DNA of 64,000 nucleotides from Triatoma infestans. Lineage: Eukaryota; Arthropoda; Insecta; Hemiptera; Reduviidae. Positions 31,415 through 43,032 of this stretch are shown here, piece after piece (position 1 is the first letter of the stretch; each line of letters begins with the position of its first letter). The DNA is taken from positions 34,644-98,643 of the forward strand of contig JAAEAF010002661.1 in assembly GCA_011037195.1 (NCBI GenBank). Reading direction: 5' to 3'. A program made the translations under genes and the position numbers. The notes beneath the pieces are model-generated. The model saw only the letters and a program-made list of their open reading frames with translations, had not been told where the DNA came from and searched no databases.

Positions 31415-32700
31415 TATAATGGAGTTAATGAGGACAGAAATTGGGATTGATTAATTAGACGAGATATGAAGACACTGTTATAATATAGCTATAAGTTTAC
31501 ACAAACTGCACTGGACTTGTAATGATTTTTACTTTCTCTTACTCCTAGTAAGAGGAAGTATTGTAATCGTGCCAAATTTTCGATATCGAGTTTTCACCGG
31601 AAATATCCGTTTTGAGGTCCCCTGAGTCCAAAAAAGTGGTTTTTAGCGAATGGTCTGTATGTGTGTGTGTGTCTGTGTGTATATGTATGTGAACAGCATA
31701 GCTCAAAAACGAAAAACCGTAGAAAGTTCAAACTTGATATTACGTTTAGGTATCACCATGGGATCTGACAGTGCGTTATGTGTCAATATTCCTCAACCGG
31801 AAGTACCACTTTACTAGTTGTTTTTTTACGTTTTTGCAATTTTCTCAAAAATGGCTCCGAAGATTTTCTTTAAACTTGGTATATCAACTACACATACAAA
31901 GAGCTACAACTTTTATTTGAAACATTTCTCCAGGAAAATTCATTTAAGGGCACTTCTGGGGGAGGGTGGGGTTAGGTTTTCATCTTAACTGCTGTTTCAG
32001 TATATTAGACAATTCTGTCATCTAAATAATGTTAATTAGAATTAAATATGTTGTTGAAATTCCGAGTTTGAAAAAAAATAGATAACCGGAAGTGCGTTTT
32101 TACTGAAATATAATTTTCAGTTTTCTGGTATTTTCTCGAAAATGGCTCCAACGATTTTCTTTAAACCAGCGTTGTTAACTATACATATAAAGAGCTACAA
32201 CTTTTATTTGAAACTTTTCCCCTGATAAATTCATTTAAGGGGACTTTTGGGGGAGGGGGGTTATGTTTTTCTTTAAAATGCTATCACAGTTGATTATACA
32301 ATTCTGTCATCCAAATTGAAATAACTAGAAATTAATATATGACCCAAATTCCGAGTTTCAAGGAAATTAGTAAACCGGACAGTTTTACTGGACAGTGTTT
32401 TCACTTTTCGACGAATTTCATAAAAATTTGGTACACTAACTATAAAATTTGTCAATTATAATTTTGAGTACTGGAGTAAGAGAAAGTTGTGTGAGTGTTT
32501 CACACCAGATTTTTTACAGAATAAAAGGTGGGAGTAGAGATATGACGCGATGCGATATATGGTTGAATCTGATAGATAGATCGATGTCTAGATCTCTCAC
32601 TGGCTTATATACAGGTTCCCCACTCTAACCTGCTTAAGTAAGAGAGTACCAGAGAGAGTCTGTTTTCTCTCGGTCGGGCTTGTGTTCTCTCTCTTCCAAA
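31415..32700 (-). mobile_element. Solo LTR, family Y, split by an R repeat
   Basis: The 3' part (complement) lies at 31415-31530 (TATAATGGAGTTAATGAGG ... CACTGGACTTGTAATG) and the 5' part at 32510-32700 (AGAATAAAAGGTG ... TATATACAGG ... TCTCTCTTCC). Joined, they match 37871-38174. The TATA-like TATATACAGG (complement CCTGTATATA) is the likely core promoter. Confidence 0.8.
31531..32509 (+). repeat. R repeat, near full length, inside LTR-Y
   Basis: Starts ACTTTCTCTTACTCCTAGTA after five T and ends ACACCAGA before six T. The unbroken LTR has GATTTTATAGAAT at this place, so insertion was into the TTTT/A stretch. (TG)n patch at 31658-31680. Confidence 0.9.
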
Positions 32701-33257
32701 AAAAACACTTCTCTGTTCCAAAAAAAAAAACAAAAAACACTTTTTCGACACAATTTCAATATTTCCGCTAATAGCAGTAAAAGAAAATAAAAAATTTGCT
32801 AACACTCATAGAACTACATTTTACATACGTAGATATAATTGACTAATTCGCTTTACATATTATAATTCTTACTAGATATTTAATTGCTTTCAATTTACTG
32901 AAACTCTAAATTTAAAAAAAAACAACAAAAAAAAAACTGCTTTGAGGAAAGCATATTATCACCTCCCATTCCTAATAAAAATCACCCCACTCCTTAAATC
33001 AATTTTCTTGTAAAATTTCAAACAAGTTCAATAATAGTTATTTATCGAAAACTGTGAGTAAAATAATACTTTTTTTTTACATTCGTGTTCAGATATTGGC
33101 TACGCAAGCGCAGGGAGAGTGGAAACTGAACGTGATTGTAAAAATACTTTATTCACGTGTTGAATATAATTTTTTTTTTTTTTTCATACAACCGCATTAA
33201 AAATTGTATTCTTAATTTATATGAATATAAATAAAAATATGGAAAGAAATACATTTT
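32701..33257. other. AT-rich DNA, no gene seen
   Basis: No recognisable feature. Confidence 0.5.
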
Positions 33258-33270
33258 ATATAAAAAAAAA

Positions 33271-34104
33271 TCTGGTGTGAAACACTCACACAACTTTCTC
33301 TTACTCCTGTTCTCAAAATTATAATTGACAAATGTTATAGTTTGTGTACCAAATATAATGAAATTCGAAAACTGAAAAAGCTGTTCAGTATAAGCGCACT
33401 TCCGGCTTACAATTTTCTTAAAACTTGGAATTTTGGCCATCTGTTTATTTATAATTAATTTTGTTTAGATGATAGAATTGTATAATCAACTATGATACCA
33501 CTTTAGGGGAAGCTGCAACCCCACCCCTCCCCTAAAACCGCCCTTACATGAATGTTCCAGAGAAATGTGTTAAATAAAAGATGTAGATCTTTACATTTTA
33601 TTTATTTTGTATACGAAGTTTCAAGAAAATCGTCGGAGCCGTTTTTGAGAAAATCGCGAAAAAATGAAAGAATCATTTAGTAAAGTATCAAAACAAACGC
33701 ACTTCCGGTTATCTGATTTTTTTTAAACTCGGAATTTCAACATCATATTTAATTCTAATTAACATTATTTAGATGACAGAATTGTCTAATAAAACTGAAA
33801 TAGCACTTTAGATGGAAAACCTAACCCCACCCCTCCCCCAAAAGTGCCCTTAAATGAATTTTCCCGGAGAAATGTTTAAAAAAAAGTTGTAGCTCTTTGT
33901 ATGTGTGGTTATGTTTCAAGTTTAAAGAAAATCGTCGGTGCCATTTTTGAGAAAATCGCAAAAAAGTAAAAAATCTAACTAGTAAAGTGGTACTTCCGGT
34001 TGAGGAATTTTGACAGATAACGTAGTGTCAGATCCCACGGTGATACCTAAACGGAATATCAAGTTTCAACTTTCTACGGTTTTTCGTTTTTGAGCTATGC
34101 TGTT

Positions 34105-34144
<40 letters not shown>

Positions 34145-34285
34145 CACCCACACTCACGGACTATTTGCTAAAAAGTACTTTTTTGGACTCAGGGGACCTC
34201 AAAACGGATATTTCCGGTGAAAACTCGATATCGAAAATTTGACACGATTACAATACTTCCTCTTACTAGGAGTAAGAGAAAGTAA
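33271..34285 (-). repeat. R repeat, near full length, with target duplication
   Basis: Full R in minus orientation with (CA)n at about 34120-34146. ATATAAAA occurs at 33258-33265 and 34287-34294, just outside the A-run on the left and the AGTAA on the right. It looks like an 8-bp target duplication. Confidence 0.9.
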
Positions 34286-34294
34286 TATATAAAA

Positions 34295-35060
34295 CAGATA
34301 TGCAAATATTGAGAATGTACTCGTATTTTAATAGATGAATTGTCTCTTCTCTCTATAACCCGCACTATCTAGGTATAATCACAAATCCGCTACTTGTGGG
34401 ATTTGTTTTTGATTAGCGCTAATTAAAGTTGAATAATATTATTTTATTACACTAGTATAATAAAGTAATGGACTGCTTTTACTTTCTGTCACTTGTGTAA
34501 TAAAAGTAGAACGTCACTCAAATACTTTTGATTTAATTATATTCTCACATTGATTACACGGTTGCAAAAAAAAGAAAAGTGATTATGAAATATCAAACAA
34601 ACTTTCTCTTATAACTTAATCACTCATTTTGTTTAAGTAAAATATTTTTTTTTTTTTAAATTTGGAACTTTTGCTAATTGTAAATGTCATTAATGTAGAG
34701 TTTTTCTATTTTGAAATAGAAAAAAAAAAATCAAAATAAGAAGAATTAAGTTATCATTTGCTTTATTTAGAAATAAGTGATATATCTGTAAGCTAATACA
34801 CCATTGAAAATTTTTTTAGAGAAAATCACCAAAAAACTGAAGAACCTCTCAGCATATTATTCGCTTTCAGGTTTTTCATCGTAACATTATTTTTTGATTC
34901 TGATCTTGAAATTCATATGAGGTCCTCCATACGGTATTCTCTTTGTATCTAATTATTTATGTATGTTCATTTATTATCTGCTTAATAATATTTACTTATA
35001 AATAAATACTATACAGATTTATATACATATTTTTAACCTTCCCTTATATATAATAATAAT
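34295..35060. other. AT-rich DNA, no gene seen
   Basis: No recognisable feature. Confidence 0.5.
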
Positions 35061-35062
35061 TA

Positions 35063-35260
35063 ACTGAGTAGGTTACATGCTGGACTTACATGCGGAGGTT
35101 CCGGGTTCGAGTCCAGCAGTACTGCCCTTCGATTTCCTCTTCCGAAGTGCCTCTACTGCTCACTGTCCGGATGCAGGCAGAACGTTGAGAAGGCACCGAG
35201 CGCCAATAGCCATAGGCGTTGACGTGCCTTAAATTTAAAAATAAATAAATAAATGAGTAT
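35063..35260 (+). mobile_element. tRNA-like SINE, third type
   Basis: B-box-like GGTTCCGGGTTCGAGTCC preceded by GGACTTACATGCGG, as in the lower half of a tRNA. A GC-rich body (GAAGTGCCTCTACTGC, GAGAAGGCACCGAGC) ends in a (AAAT)n tail at about 35232-35255. The A box region is poor. Confidence 0.65.
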
Positions 35261-35299
35261 AGTGTGAGAAAGAGAGCGATTTTAGTGAGTATGGGTTTT

Positions 35300-35612
35300 A
35301 GACAAATAAACTAGATGATATGCTGAACACTGTATAATGAAAGTAAACGCACAAACTGCAAGGACTTTCAATAGTGGTTAGATAGCAAGAGATACAAAGA
35401 GACAGTCTGGTATATAAAGAGACAGACTGGCTGAGTGATGAGAACGGTAGTAGGTTGCGACTGGTTGTTAACTAGTCATAAACTGTTGTAAAACTGTTCC
35501 TTTGTAGGACTATATATATATATAGTCTCCCACCCTAGTCTGGCCAAGTAGCGAGTAACTAGATTGATTCATTTTTGTGTTTCTCGCTCTTTGGATCCTA
35601 TGAATCTCTAAT
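35300..35612 (-). mobile_element. Solo-LTR-like repeat, family Y (diverged)
   Basis: Reverse complement carries AGGGTGGGAGAC, a (TA)n TATA region at 35510-35524, AAGTCCTTGCAGTTTGTG and an AT-rich end, the same order as other family Y copies. Boundaries approximate. Confidence 0.55.
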
Positions 35613-35626
35613 GATTCAGATCCCAT

Positions 35627-36225
35627 TACTTACTTACTTACTCCTTGGCGCTACAACCCATTACTGGGTCCTGGCTGCTCAAGAATCCTACGCCACGATT
35701 CTCTATCCTTAGCCACGATCCACCAATTCTGGACGTTCAGCTGTCTTGCATCATTCGCGACCTGATCCAGCCACCTATTTTCGGCCTACCAATCATTCTT
35801 TTCCCTCCCGGTTCGCCGAACAGCACTCTTCTGGGGATGGCAGTTTCTTCCATCCTAACAACATGGCCTGCCCACGTTTGCAGTCTTGCCAAGTGGATAT
35901 ATTTAACAACATCCACTTCCGAATACAACCTTGCCAATTCCTCGTTGTGACGTATCCTCTAGTGTTCATCTCGCTTGACTGGACCAAATATCTTTCTTAA
36001 AATCCTTCTTTCAATGATGAGTAGCTTTTGCTTTGTCGCTTTCGTCATGGTCCATGCTTCAGCTCCATACGTCAGAACAGGGCATATTAGCACTTTGTAC
36101 AGAGTACATTTTGTGGTCCTGGATAAATTACGGCTTTTCATGTACCTCAGGAGCAAATAGTAGCATTTATTGGCGGACATGAGCCTCTGGTTTACCTCCT
36201 GTTTTAACATCATTATCCACCGTTA
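35627..36225 (-). pseudogene. LINE C-terminal region (RTE-like)
   Basis: Minus-strand frames give EVNQRLMSANKCYYLLLRYM, CTLYKVLICPVLTYGAEAWT, ERRILRKIFGPVKRDEH, then after a shift LYSEVDVVKYIHLARLQTWA, GHVVRMEETAIPRRVL and GRPKIGGW. This is the region after RT in the same LINE type as 21636-22615. The 3' end carries a (TAAG)n tail, seen as ACTTACTTACTTACT at 35629-35643. RT itself is missing. Confidence 0.75.
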
Positions 36226-36244
36226 TCACCGATCCCAGGTATTT

Positions 36245-37690
36245 AAAATGCATTAAAAAAAATAGGCATTAGTTTACTTTAACTTTATTCTTTCATTATT
36301 CATTACATTTATTAATTTAATTTAAACATAACAATATGAATATTTGGAGACAATGCACTGTAACTATAGCATTCATGTGTGTTCCTCCTTAGTTCATCTT
36401 TCGCTTGTCCTAAATAGTATTTTGTCTGCGAGCATATATCAGCCTTTCCAGGTATTAGTATTCTGTCAAGATTTTTCACAGACTGGTTTCTCTTCTGAGG
36501 TCATTTCTTGATGACCACACATTTAGTTTTATAGAGAATGTCCCAGGACTCAGAGAGGGTTGATGGCATTGCTTAGCTAGTAGGTCTTTCCTTCAAAAGC
36601 TTCAATCTCCTGGCTTCCTAAGTTTGTTGGCAAATAAGTATGGTTAATTTTAAGAATTCCAAGATCATAACAAGAAATGCAAAAATAAAATCAATTTGAA
36701 ACTATTCGTAGAAAAAAAAAACATAATGATCCCCAGGTGTTCACAGACAATTGCGAACATTAAACGCTGTCCTATTAGAAGAGTGTAAAACTTTTATAAA
36801 TCAGTGATGATATTCGAAAATATTTTCTAGTTAACTTTGTATAAAAAACAGTCCATAGAATTTTTATAAACCAAGATCAGAGTGCTAAACTAAAATAAAA
36901 TATGTTAACAATGTTTTAAATGCAATGCTCTCATGGTTTCTTCGGTCTAGATAACTTCCTTTTAATGATATCGTATTTCGTATTTTTATTATTATTATTA
37001 TTATTATTATTAAAAAGATGAATAAAATTCTTTGATATTTTGTAATAAGAGATCGTTCGTTTAACTATTTTTTATTTAAAATTTAACAAACTTTTTCATT
37101 TAATAATTGGGTAAAGAATATGTATAATAATAAATGAATAAATATAAAAACAAACGCAGATTTGGTTAGAAGTGTAAACAACCGTGTGATGCAATTATCA
37201 AAGAGGCCAACGTATATTAAAATAACATTTTGAATAATTCAACGTTTTTTTTTTTTGTTTGGTCTGGTTTAAAAATCCATTAATCGCAAGTGTCGTTTCA
37301 TATTTGTCTTATTTATTTTTGATTATCCTTTTAACAATTTTTTTTTTGTTTTTTGTTTTAATTTACACCTGCCTCAGCAGGTATCTCTTCACAGGTATCA
37401 AGTAAACATTTAACAGTTTATGAGTCTCGCTTCTTATAACTATCTGTTTATTTAACTATTGATTTACATTTAAATCCTTTATAGGATTCTGTAAGAACAT
37501 TAGCTACTTTTTTGTTTGTTTTGTTTTTAATTTATTTGCCAAGAAACTGGTTTATCTTTTTGATTTATAAGAAAAAGAGTTTTTCACATTATTTTCTCAT
37601 TAAATATAAGTGGATTGTTGTTTATAAATGCTATTATAAACAAAAGGTGAAGATTTTTTAAACAATATCATAGAGATACTTTTTTTTTGT
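36245..37690. other. Mostly AT-rich DNA, no gene seen
   Basis: At about 36250-36285 there is a SINE-tail-like AATAGGCATTAGTTTACTTT. A (TTA)n microsatellite of about nine units is at 36986-37012. Otherwise unassigned. Confidence 0.5.
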
Positions 37691-37692
37691 TT

Positions 37693-37866
37693 ACTTTCTC
37701 TTACTACTGTAAGAGGAAATATTACGTAATTTTCGTAATTGAGTTTTCAACCGGAAATATATGTTTTGAGGTCCCATAATTACGAATTTTTTTTTTTTTT
37801 TTTTTTTTTTTTTTGAATTTGGTGTTTGTATGTGTGTTGTATCGTCAGGGCATAAATATAATCAAA
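37693..37866 (+). repeat. R repeat 5' fragment
   Basis: Starts ACTTTCTCTTACTACTGTAA. It continues with GAGTTTTCAACCGGAAATAT and a 30-base T-run, then is cut off by the LTR at 37871. Confidence 0.75.
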
Positions 37867-37870
37867 AAGA

Positions 37871-38174
37871 TGTAATGGCAAGAGAGAGAAAACAGACCCT
37901 CTCTGGTACTCTCTGACTTAAGCAGGCTAGAGTGGGAGAACCTGTATATAAACCAGTGAGAATCTACCTAAAGGGATATATATCTATCTATCAGATTCAA
38001 CCATATACATCGCATCGTGTCATACCTCTATCTCTACTCTCACCTTTTATTCTATAAAACCATATTTACAAGTCCAGTGCAGTTAGTGTAAACTTATAGC
38101 TATATTATAACCAGTGTCTTCATATCTCGTTTAATTAATCAAACCTAATTTCTCTCCTCATCAACTCCTTTATA
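37871..38174 (+). mobile_element. Solo LTR, family Y, with 4-bp target duplication
   Basis: Runs from TGTAATGGCAAGAGAGAG to CAACTCCTTTATA (304 bp) and is flanked by AAGA (37867-37870 and 38175-38178). The core promoter is probably CCTGTATATAAACC at about 37940. A run of CTATCTATC-type repeats follows. No coding sequence. Confidence 0.8.
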
Positions 38175-38204
38175 AAGACAAAATCATAAAAAAACGGTAT
38201 ATCA

Positions 38205-39416
38205 TTTAGGTGTTACCAGGCAGAGGAAACGGCATTAAATGGACTTTATTAACGGGGGAGGCAATGAAAGGGTACCTTAGAATGAGGTGCAAGGGAGAAT
38301 GGGTGAGAACCTTTCGGGGGGATCACACTAGGATCGAGAACGAAATTTGGCGAGTGAACCGATTTCTGCTATCCAAGCTTGATGAGACGAGCAAGAAATG
38401 GGGATTTGAGAGAGATTATGAGATTACGATTGGTAGTATAGGGGATGGTAACCTCACGAGGCCAACGGAGTCGGGCAGCGGTATTATTCGCTGCTTTTCA
38501 GATGGCTCTAGGCAGGAGGGCACTGGCCTGTCGGGGGCGGGAGCATGGTTTCAGGAGTTGGATAGAGGGAGTTCGGTGGCCTTGGGTGGTTTGGCCACGG
38601 TCTTTTCAGGCAGAGGTGGTGGGCATTATTGAATGCTGCCACCTGGTGGGGGAGTGGCAGGGAGAGTTCAAGGAAGTGCGGATTTTCTCGGATAGCCAGG
38701 CCGCACTAAGGGCTTTGAGTAAGCCTTGGTGGAGTTCGAAATTGGTGGGAGAATGTCGGAGGAAGCTCAATGCTTTAGCTCGGAGGGGTACGGTGCGCCT
38801 CTATTGGATACCCGGACACGCGGGAATAGAGGGGAATGAGAGGGCAGACCAGTTGGCTAGGGAGGGATCATCTCAACCATTTTGCGGTCCTGAACCAGCC
38901 CTGGCTGTCACAAAGACGTTTCGTGACAAACAGATTAGACTTTGGGAGACGAAAGTTTTGGAGAAACGCTGGGGGGACACGCAGGGGTGCCTCCAAGCCA
39001 AAAGATTTATAAAGACAAGTAGGCAGGGAACTTCGGAGTATCTCCTGTCCCTTAGTAGGACGGGTCTGAGGACCCTGATAGGGATAGTGACTGGACACAC
39101 TTGGGTGTCCAGCCACTTGTTTAACATAGGGAGGACGTCTAGTCCCATTTGTCAGAACTGTGACGACAGAGTCAGGGAAACGGTGTACCACTACCTTTGT
39201 CAGTGTCCCCGTTTCGCTGGAACTAGGTTTCGTGTCTTTGGGAGGGCAGCACTCTCGCAGGATTGTCAGCGCGAGCTGAAGTTTCGGGATATCTTGGGAT
39301 ACTGTAGACTAACCGGTAAGCTACCGGAGGAGATTCATTAAGGGGATAGGGGGGTCTCGGGGGGATAAAGGCCACATAGGCTTAGGTCACGCGCCATTAG
39401 GCACCCGAATTACAAT
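38205..39416 (+). mobile_element. Non-LTR retrotransposon 3' part, LINE family B, best copy
   Basis: A 5'-truncated LINE with RNase H, a zinc-like C-terminus, a short 3' UTR (GCCACATAGGCTTAGGTCAC, GGCACCCGAATTACAATAAT) and a TAA-type tail. It starts just beyond the target duplication of the LTR at 37871. Base composition is clearly GC-richer than the surroundings. Confidence 0.85.
38210..39341 (+). pseudogene. LINE ORF2 C-terminal part with RNase H, one frameshift
   Basis: First frame 38210 to about 38600: MKGYLRMRCKGEWVRTFRGD, ENEIWRVNRFLLSKL, then RCFSDGSRQEGTGLSGAGAW. An extra T in GTCTTTTCAGGC (about 38601-38610) shifts the frame, which resumes as AEVVGIIECC, RIFSDSQAALRAL, LYWIPGHAGIEGNERADQLA. 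The RNase H carboxylates (DGS, AE, SDS, RAD) are all there. The C-terminus has LSLSRTGLRTLIGIVTGHTW and CQNCDDRVRETVYHYLCQC, a zinc-ligand pattern common in I/R1-type LINEs. One lesion only, so the copy is young or slow-decaying. Confidence 0.88.
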
Positions 39417-39439
39417 AATAATGGTCTTTATTGAATAGA

Positions 39440-39600
39440 TTTCGAAGTTTCTATGATTTTCTCGAAAACGGTTTCAACGATTAAAAAAAATAAAATAAAC
39501 AAAAACTGGTATATAAAAAAAAAAAGAACTACAACTTTAATTTGCCAATTTTTTTTTTCATTCTGCATTGATTGTACTCTGGTATTTTTCAAAGTTTTTT
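39440..39600 (+). repeat. Decayed R fragment
   Basis: TTTCTATGATTTTCTCGAAA, ACGGTTTCAACGATT and ACTACAACTTTAATTTG are diverged R words. Confidence 0.45.
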
Positions 39601-39762
39601 CTCTCTGTCAGTTTCAGGGTGAATTTTATATTGAAAAATATTAAGTATGCTGGACACTATCTGATAATTTTTTTAGCTGTTTGAATTTTAACCTAACCGT
39701 AGAGGCAAGATTTTAAAATCAGAAATCTCTTGAACGCTGCTTCAATTTAAAAAAAAAAAAAA

Positions 39763-40704
39763 TCTGGTGTGAAACACTCACACAACTTTCTCTTACTCCA
39801 GTTCTCAAAGTTATAATTCAAATTTTATAGTTAATGTACCAAATTTAATGAAATTCGTCGAAATCTGAAAAAACTTTTCAGTAAAAGCGCACTTCCGGTT
39901 TACTAATTTTCTTGAAACTCAGAATTTTGGCCACCTATTTATTTATAATTAATTTTGTTTGAATGATAGAATTGTAAAATCAACTTTGATAGCACTTTAA
40001 AGAAAACATAACCCCACCTCACCCCTCGAAGTGACCTTAAATGAATTTTCCCAGAGAAATGTTTTTCAAATAAAAGTTGTACATCTTTGTAAGTATAGTT
40101 TATTATAGGAAGTTGCAAGAAAATCGTCAGAGCTATTTTTGAGAAAATCGCAAAAAAAGTGGAAAAAAAAAAAAATCATTTAGTAAAGTGGTAAAATTAA
40201 CGCATTTCCGGTTATCCGATTTTTTTCCAAACTCGAAATTTCTACAACATATTTAATAATTTAGATGACAGAATTGTGTAATAAACTGAAATAACACTTT
40301 AGAAGAAACCGTAACCTCGCCCTTCACCCAAAAGTATCCTTAAATGAATTTTTCTGGAGAAATGTTTTAAATTAAAGTTGTAGCTCTTTGTATGTGTAGT
40401 TGATGTATTAAGTTTGAAGAAAATCGTTGGAGCCATTTTTGAGAAAGTTGTAAAAAAGTAAAAAAATCAACTAGTAAAGTGGTACTTCCGGTTGAGGAAT
40501 TTCGACAGATAACGTACATTCAGATCCCATCGTGATACTTAAACGGAATATCAAGTTTCAACTTTCTACGGTTTTTCGTTTTTGAGCTGTGCTGTTCACA
40601 TACATTTGGACCCTGGGGACATCAAAACGGATATTTCCGGTGCAAACTCGATGTCGAAAATGTGATACAATTACAATACTTCCTCTTAAGAGGAAGAGGA
40701 AGTA
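39763..40704 (-). repeat. R repeat, near full length
   Basis: Minus orientation from TCTGGTGTGAAACACTCACA to GAGGAAGTA, with the (CA)n patch lost. Its last ~240 bases belong to the duplicated composite unit. Confidence 0.88.
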
Positions 40705-41092
40705 ATAGTATTGTCATAAAAAAGATGTATCTGTATTACATTTGTACAATGCCTTAGCAAATTTTTCATCAAAAATGTCTTAAATTAAATTTGTAAGCTG
40801 TAAAATCATAGATCTCGTCGGCACATTATCAGTTTTCTGCACATGCTTATAACAAAACCGAAATATCCATGAATGATAAGTGAAAAATAAGTTAAAAATA
40901 CCATAGCTTCTTCCGGTATCGTTAGATTTCTAATTTCAAGCATCACTAGCCATTATGTTCTAGAATAAAAAAAAACTATTTGGCTCTCTATTTCAAAGAA
41001 TAATCATTGAAAAATATTGATATTTGTTGTGGTTCTGCAGAGCTGGAAAGCATCAGAGACATTTTCCATGATAGCCTGCTTCATTTTGCGTA

Positions 41093-41130
41093 CATCGACC
41101 GGTTTCGGGCGGTCGCCCATCATCAGAATG
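41093..41130 (-). ncRNA. Hammerhead ribozyme, family A, core and stem II perfect
   Basis: CATT, CTGATGA, extra T, GGGC-GACC-GCCC, GAA, ACCGGT, C, GATG. Every core base is present. Stem I has one mismatch (CATT/GATG allows a T-G pair). Confidence 0.82.
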
Positions 41131-41429
41131 TTTTTGTTGAGCAGTGTAATAACATGGACTTGCACAGAGCAAATTCAGTTTATACACTGAGAAAAGGTTT
41201 TCATCTAAAGTGCTATTTCAGTTTACTAAACAATTCTATCCTCTAAATAATGTTAATTAGAATTAAATATGTTGTTGGAATTCCGTGGTTGAAAAAAAAT
41301 CGGATGACCGGAAGTGCGTTTACTTTACCACTTTACTAATGTTAGTGTTTTCACTTTTTCGCGATTTTCTCAGTGTATCAACTATATTTGCTTTGTACAA
41401 CTCTATGTTATTACGCTGCTCAACGAAAA

Positions 41430-41467
41430 CATCCTGATGATGGGCGAACGACCGAAACTGGTCGATG
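41430..41467 (+). ncRNA. Hammerhead ribozyme, family A, core intact
   Basis: CATC, CTGATGA, extra T, GGGC-GAAC-GACC, GAA, ACTGGT, C, GATG; identical to 17030-17067. Confidence 0.75.
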
Positions 41468-41576
41468 ACCACAAAATGAAGCAGGCTATCACGGAAAATA
41501 TTTCTAATGTTGATATTTTTAGATAATTATTTTAGCCGAGATATTTTCCAATGATAGCCTGCTTCTTTTTTGTGGT

Positions 41577-41614
41577 CATCGCCTGGTTTTGAGCGTTCGC
41601 CTATCATCAGGATG
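41577..41614 (-). ncRNA. Hammerhead motif, family A, core damaged
   Basis: CTGATGA present, but AAAAC replaces GAAAC and stem III reads ACCAGGC. Confidence 0.6.
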
Positions 41615-41705
41615 ATTTTGTCTAAACAGCGGTAGAGCAAATTTAGTTGATATACTCGAAATTTACTCTGTACAAGTCTATGTTATCACAATGTTTTGAC
41701 AAAAT

Positions 41706-41744
41706 CATACTGATGATGAGCAAAACCCCCTAAACCGGTCGATG
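41706..41744 (+). ncRNA. Hammerhead motif, family A, core damaged
   Basis: CTGATGATGAGC, then a broken stem II (AAAACCCCC) and TAAACCGGTC in place of GAAAC. Confidence 0.6.
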
Positions 41745-41815
41745 ACCACAAAAAGAAGTAGGCTATCATGGAAAATATCTGTGATGCTTTCCAGCTCTGC
41801 GGTACCAACCACAAC

Positions 41816-42955
41816 CAGATTCAAATAATTATTTTAATTTAAAAAAATCCACCTGCCAACGAATATATTTTAAAAATTAATTGATACGTCCCGTGCAATT
41901 CATATCTTAATTACCTTTTTTGTATATTAAATATAAGATTAGGCCGGAATGCATTTTAATTTAATGCATATTAAAGAATTTAGAACAACAAAAAATATCT
42001 TGGTTGCATTTTTTTTAGAAGAGTTTAAAAAAAAAAAACAAAAAAACAAGTTTTAATTCTTGGCAATGATTTTAATAAAAAAAAAAACAAAAAAATGACA
42101 AAACATTCAAATAAATTTCAAACTTTTAAATATTTTTAATTAAGTTTATCATTCTTGTCATCCGGACAAGATACCAGAAAGTCGTCTCGTAATTTTAAGG
42201 GAGTGGCATTTGTAAATTTTTGATTTCATTTATTTATTAATGCTCTTTAGAAATATATATTATGTTCATTTAAGGAAATCATTCAAATCCATTTAATTGC
42301 CGAATTTTGTAATTAATTAAAAACAAGAGAACCCATTTTTAAATAGGATAATCTCATTTAAATCAATCAGTAGCGCGGTAAAATTGTCAGAAAAATTTTG
42401 TATAATTGAAAAGAAATGGAACAGTTTTAAAAGATTAAAGTTTGCCGACTTCCCCCCCCCCTCCCACACATTTTAAACAGTAGTAGTATTTTGGTAGAAT
42501 TAATATATCCACCACACCCAGTCTCTTAACAATCTAATTAGTAGAGAGTTTTAAAAACTAAAGACAAGTTTACTATCTGATTAGTTCCGTGATTGCACCC
42601 CTGCTAGTAAATACAAGTAGAAGAATATTTCTTTTAAGGAATTAAAATAAACATAAAACCGAATGAATGAGTAACAGAGAAGCAAAATAGACAAGGCGTT
42701 AATAGGCAATCTTGCCTGTAGCGGCGCCGTTATAATGAGGCGCCTTGAAGGATGGGATTTCATTTTGATGGCATTTATAGTTTTCATATGTTTCCTACTA
42801 AAGACAGTGCTGGTCTCAATAAATTAAGATAACTTATTTTTGTTATCTAGATAGATTTGGGTAACTTAACTTTTCCCAAACTAAATATAGAAAAATTTTA
42901 ATTTAAACAAATGAATGAATTTAATTTTAATTAACAAAATAATGAGTTTTTATCA
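41816..42955. other. AT-rich DNA, no gene seen
   Basis: A C-run and CCCTCCCAC stretch lie near 42450. A small GC-rich hairpin-like segment (GCGGCGCCG ... GAGGCGCC) lies at 42720-42745. Nothing else recognised. Confidence 0.45.
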
Positions 42956-42994
42956 AAGGTATTTTTCCGTGATAGCCGTTTCTTTTTTTGTGGT

Positions 42995-43032
42995 CATCGA
43001 CTGGTTTTAGGTGTTCGCCCATCATCAGGATG
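42995..43032 (-). ncRNA. Hammerhead motif, family A, core damaged
   Basis: CATC, CTGATGA, GGGC-GAAC-ACCT, AAAAC in place of GAAAC, ACCAGTC, GATG. Confidence 0.6.

Larger units (their letters stand above)
41025..41530. mobile_element. Inverted HHR pair, family A, with R fragment in loop
   Basis: Same layout as 16629-17125: minus HHR arm, R fragment (41200-41378), plus HHR arm. Both HHRs in this copy keep the conserved core, making it the best preserved pair. Confidence 0.88.
40467..41538 (+). repeat. Duplicated composite unit, copy 2
   Basis: Close match to 16092-17140, as described there. Differences are few, and include the loss at copy 1 of GACCCTGG-type text near 40611. Confidence 0.85.
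41541..41815. mobile_element. Inverted HHR pair, family A (decayed), adjacent to previous pair
   Basis: Left arm from GATATTTTCCAATGATAGCC; right arm ends CTTTCCAGCTCTGCGG. The loop is short (about 41640-41665). With the previous pair it gives four HHR motifs in the order minus, plus, minus, plus within 700 bases. Confidence 0.8.
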
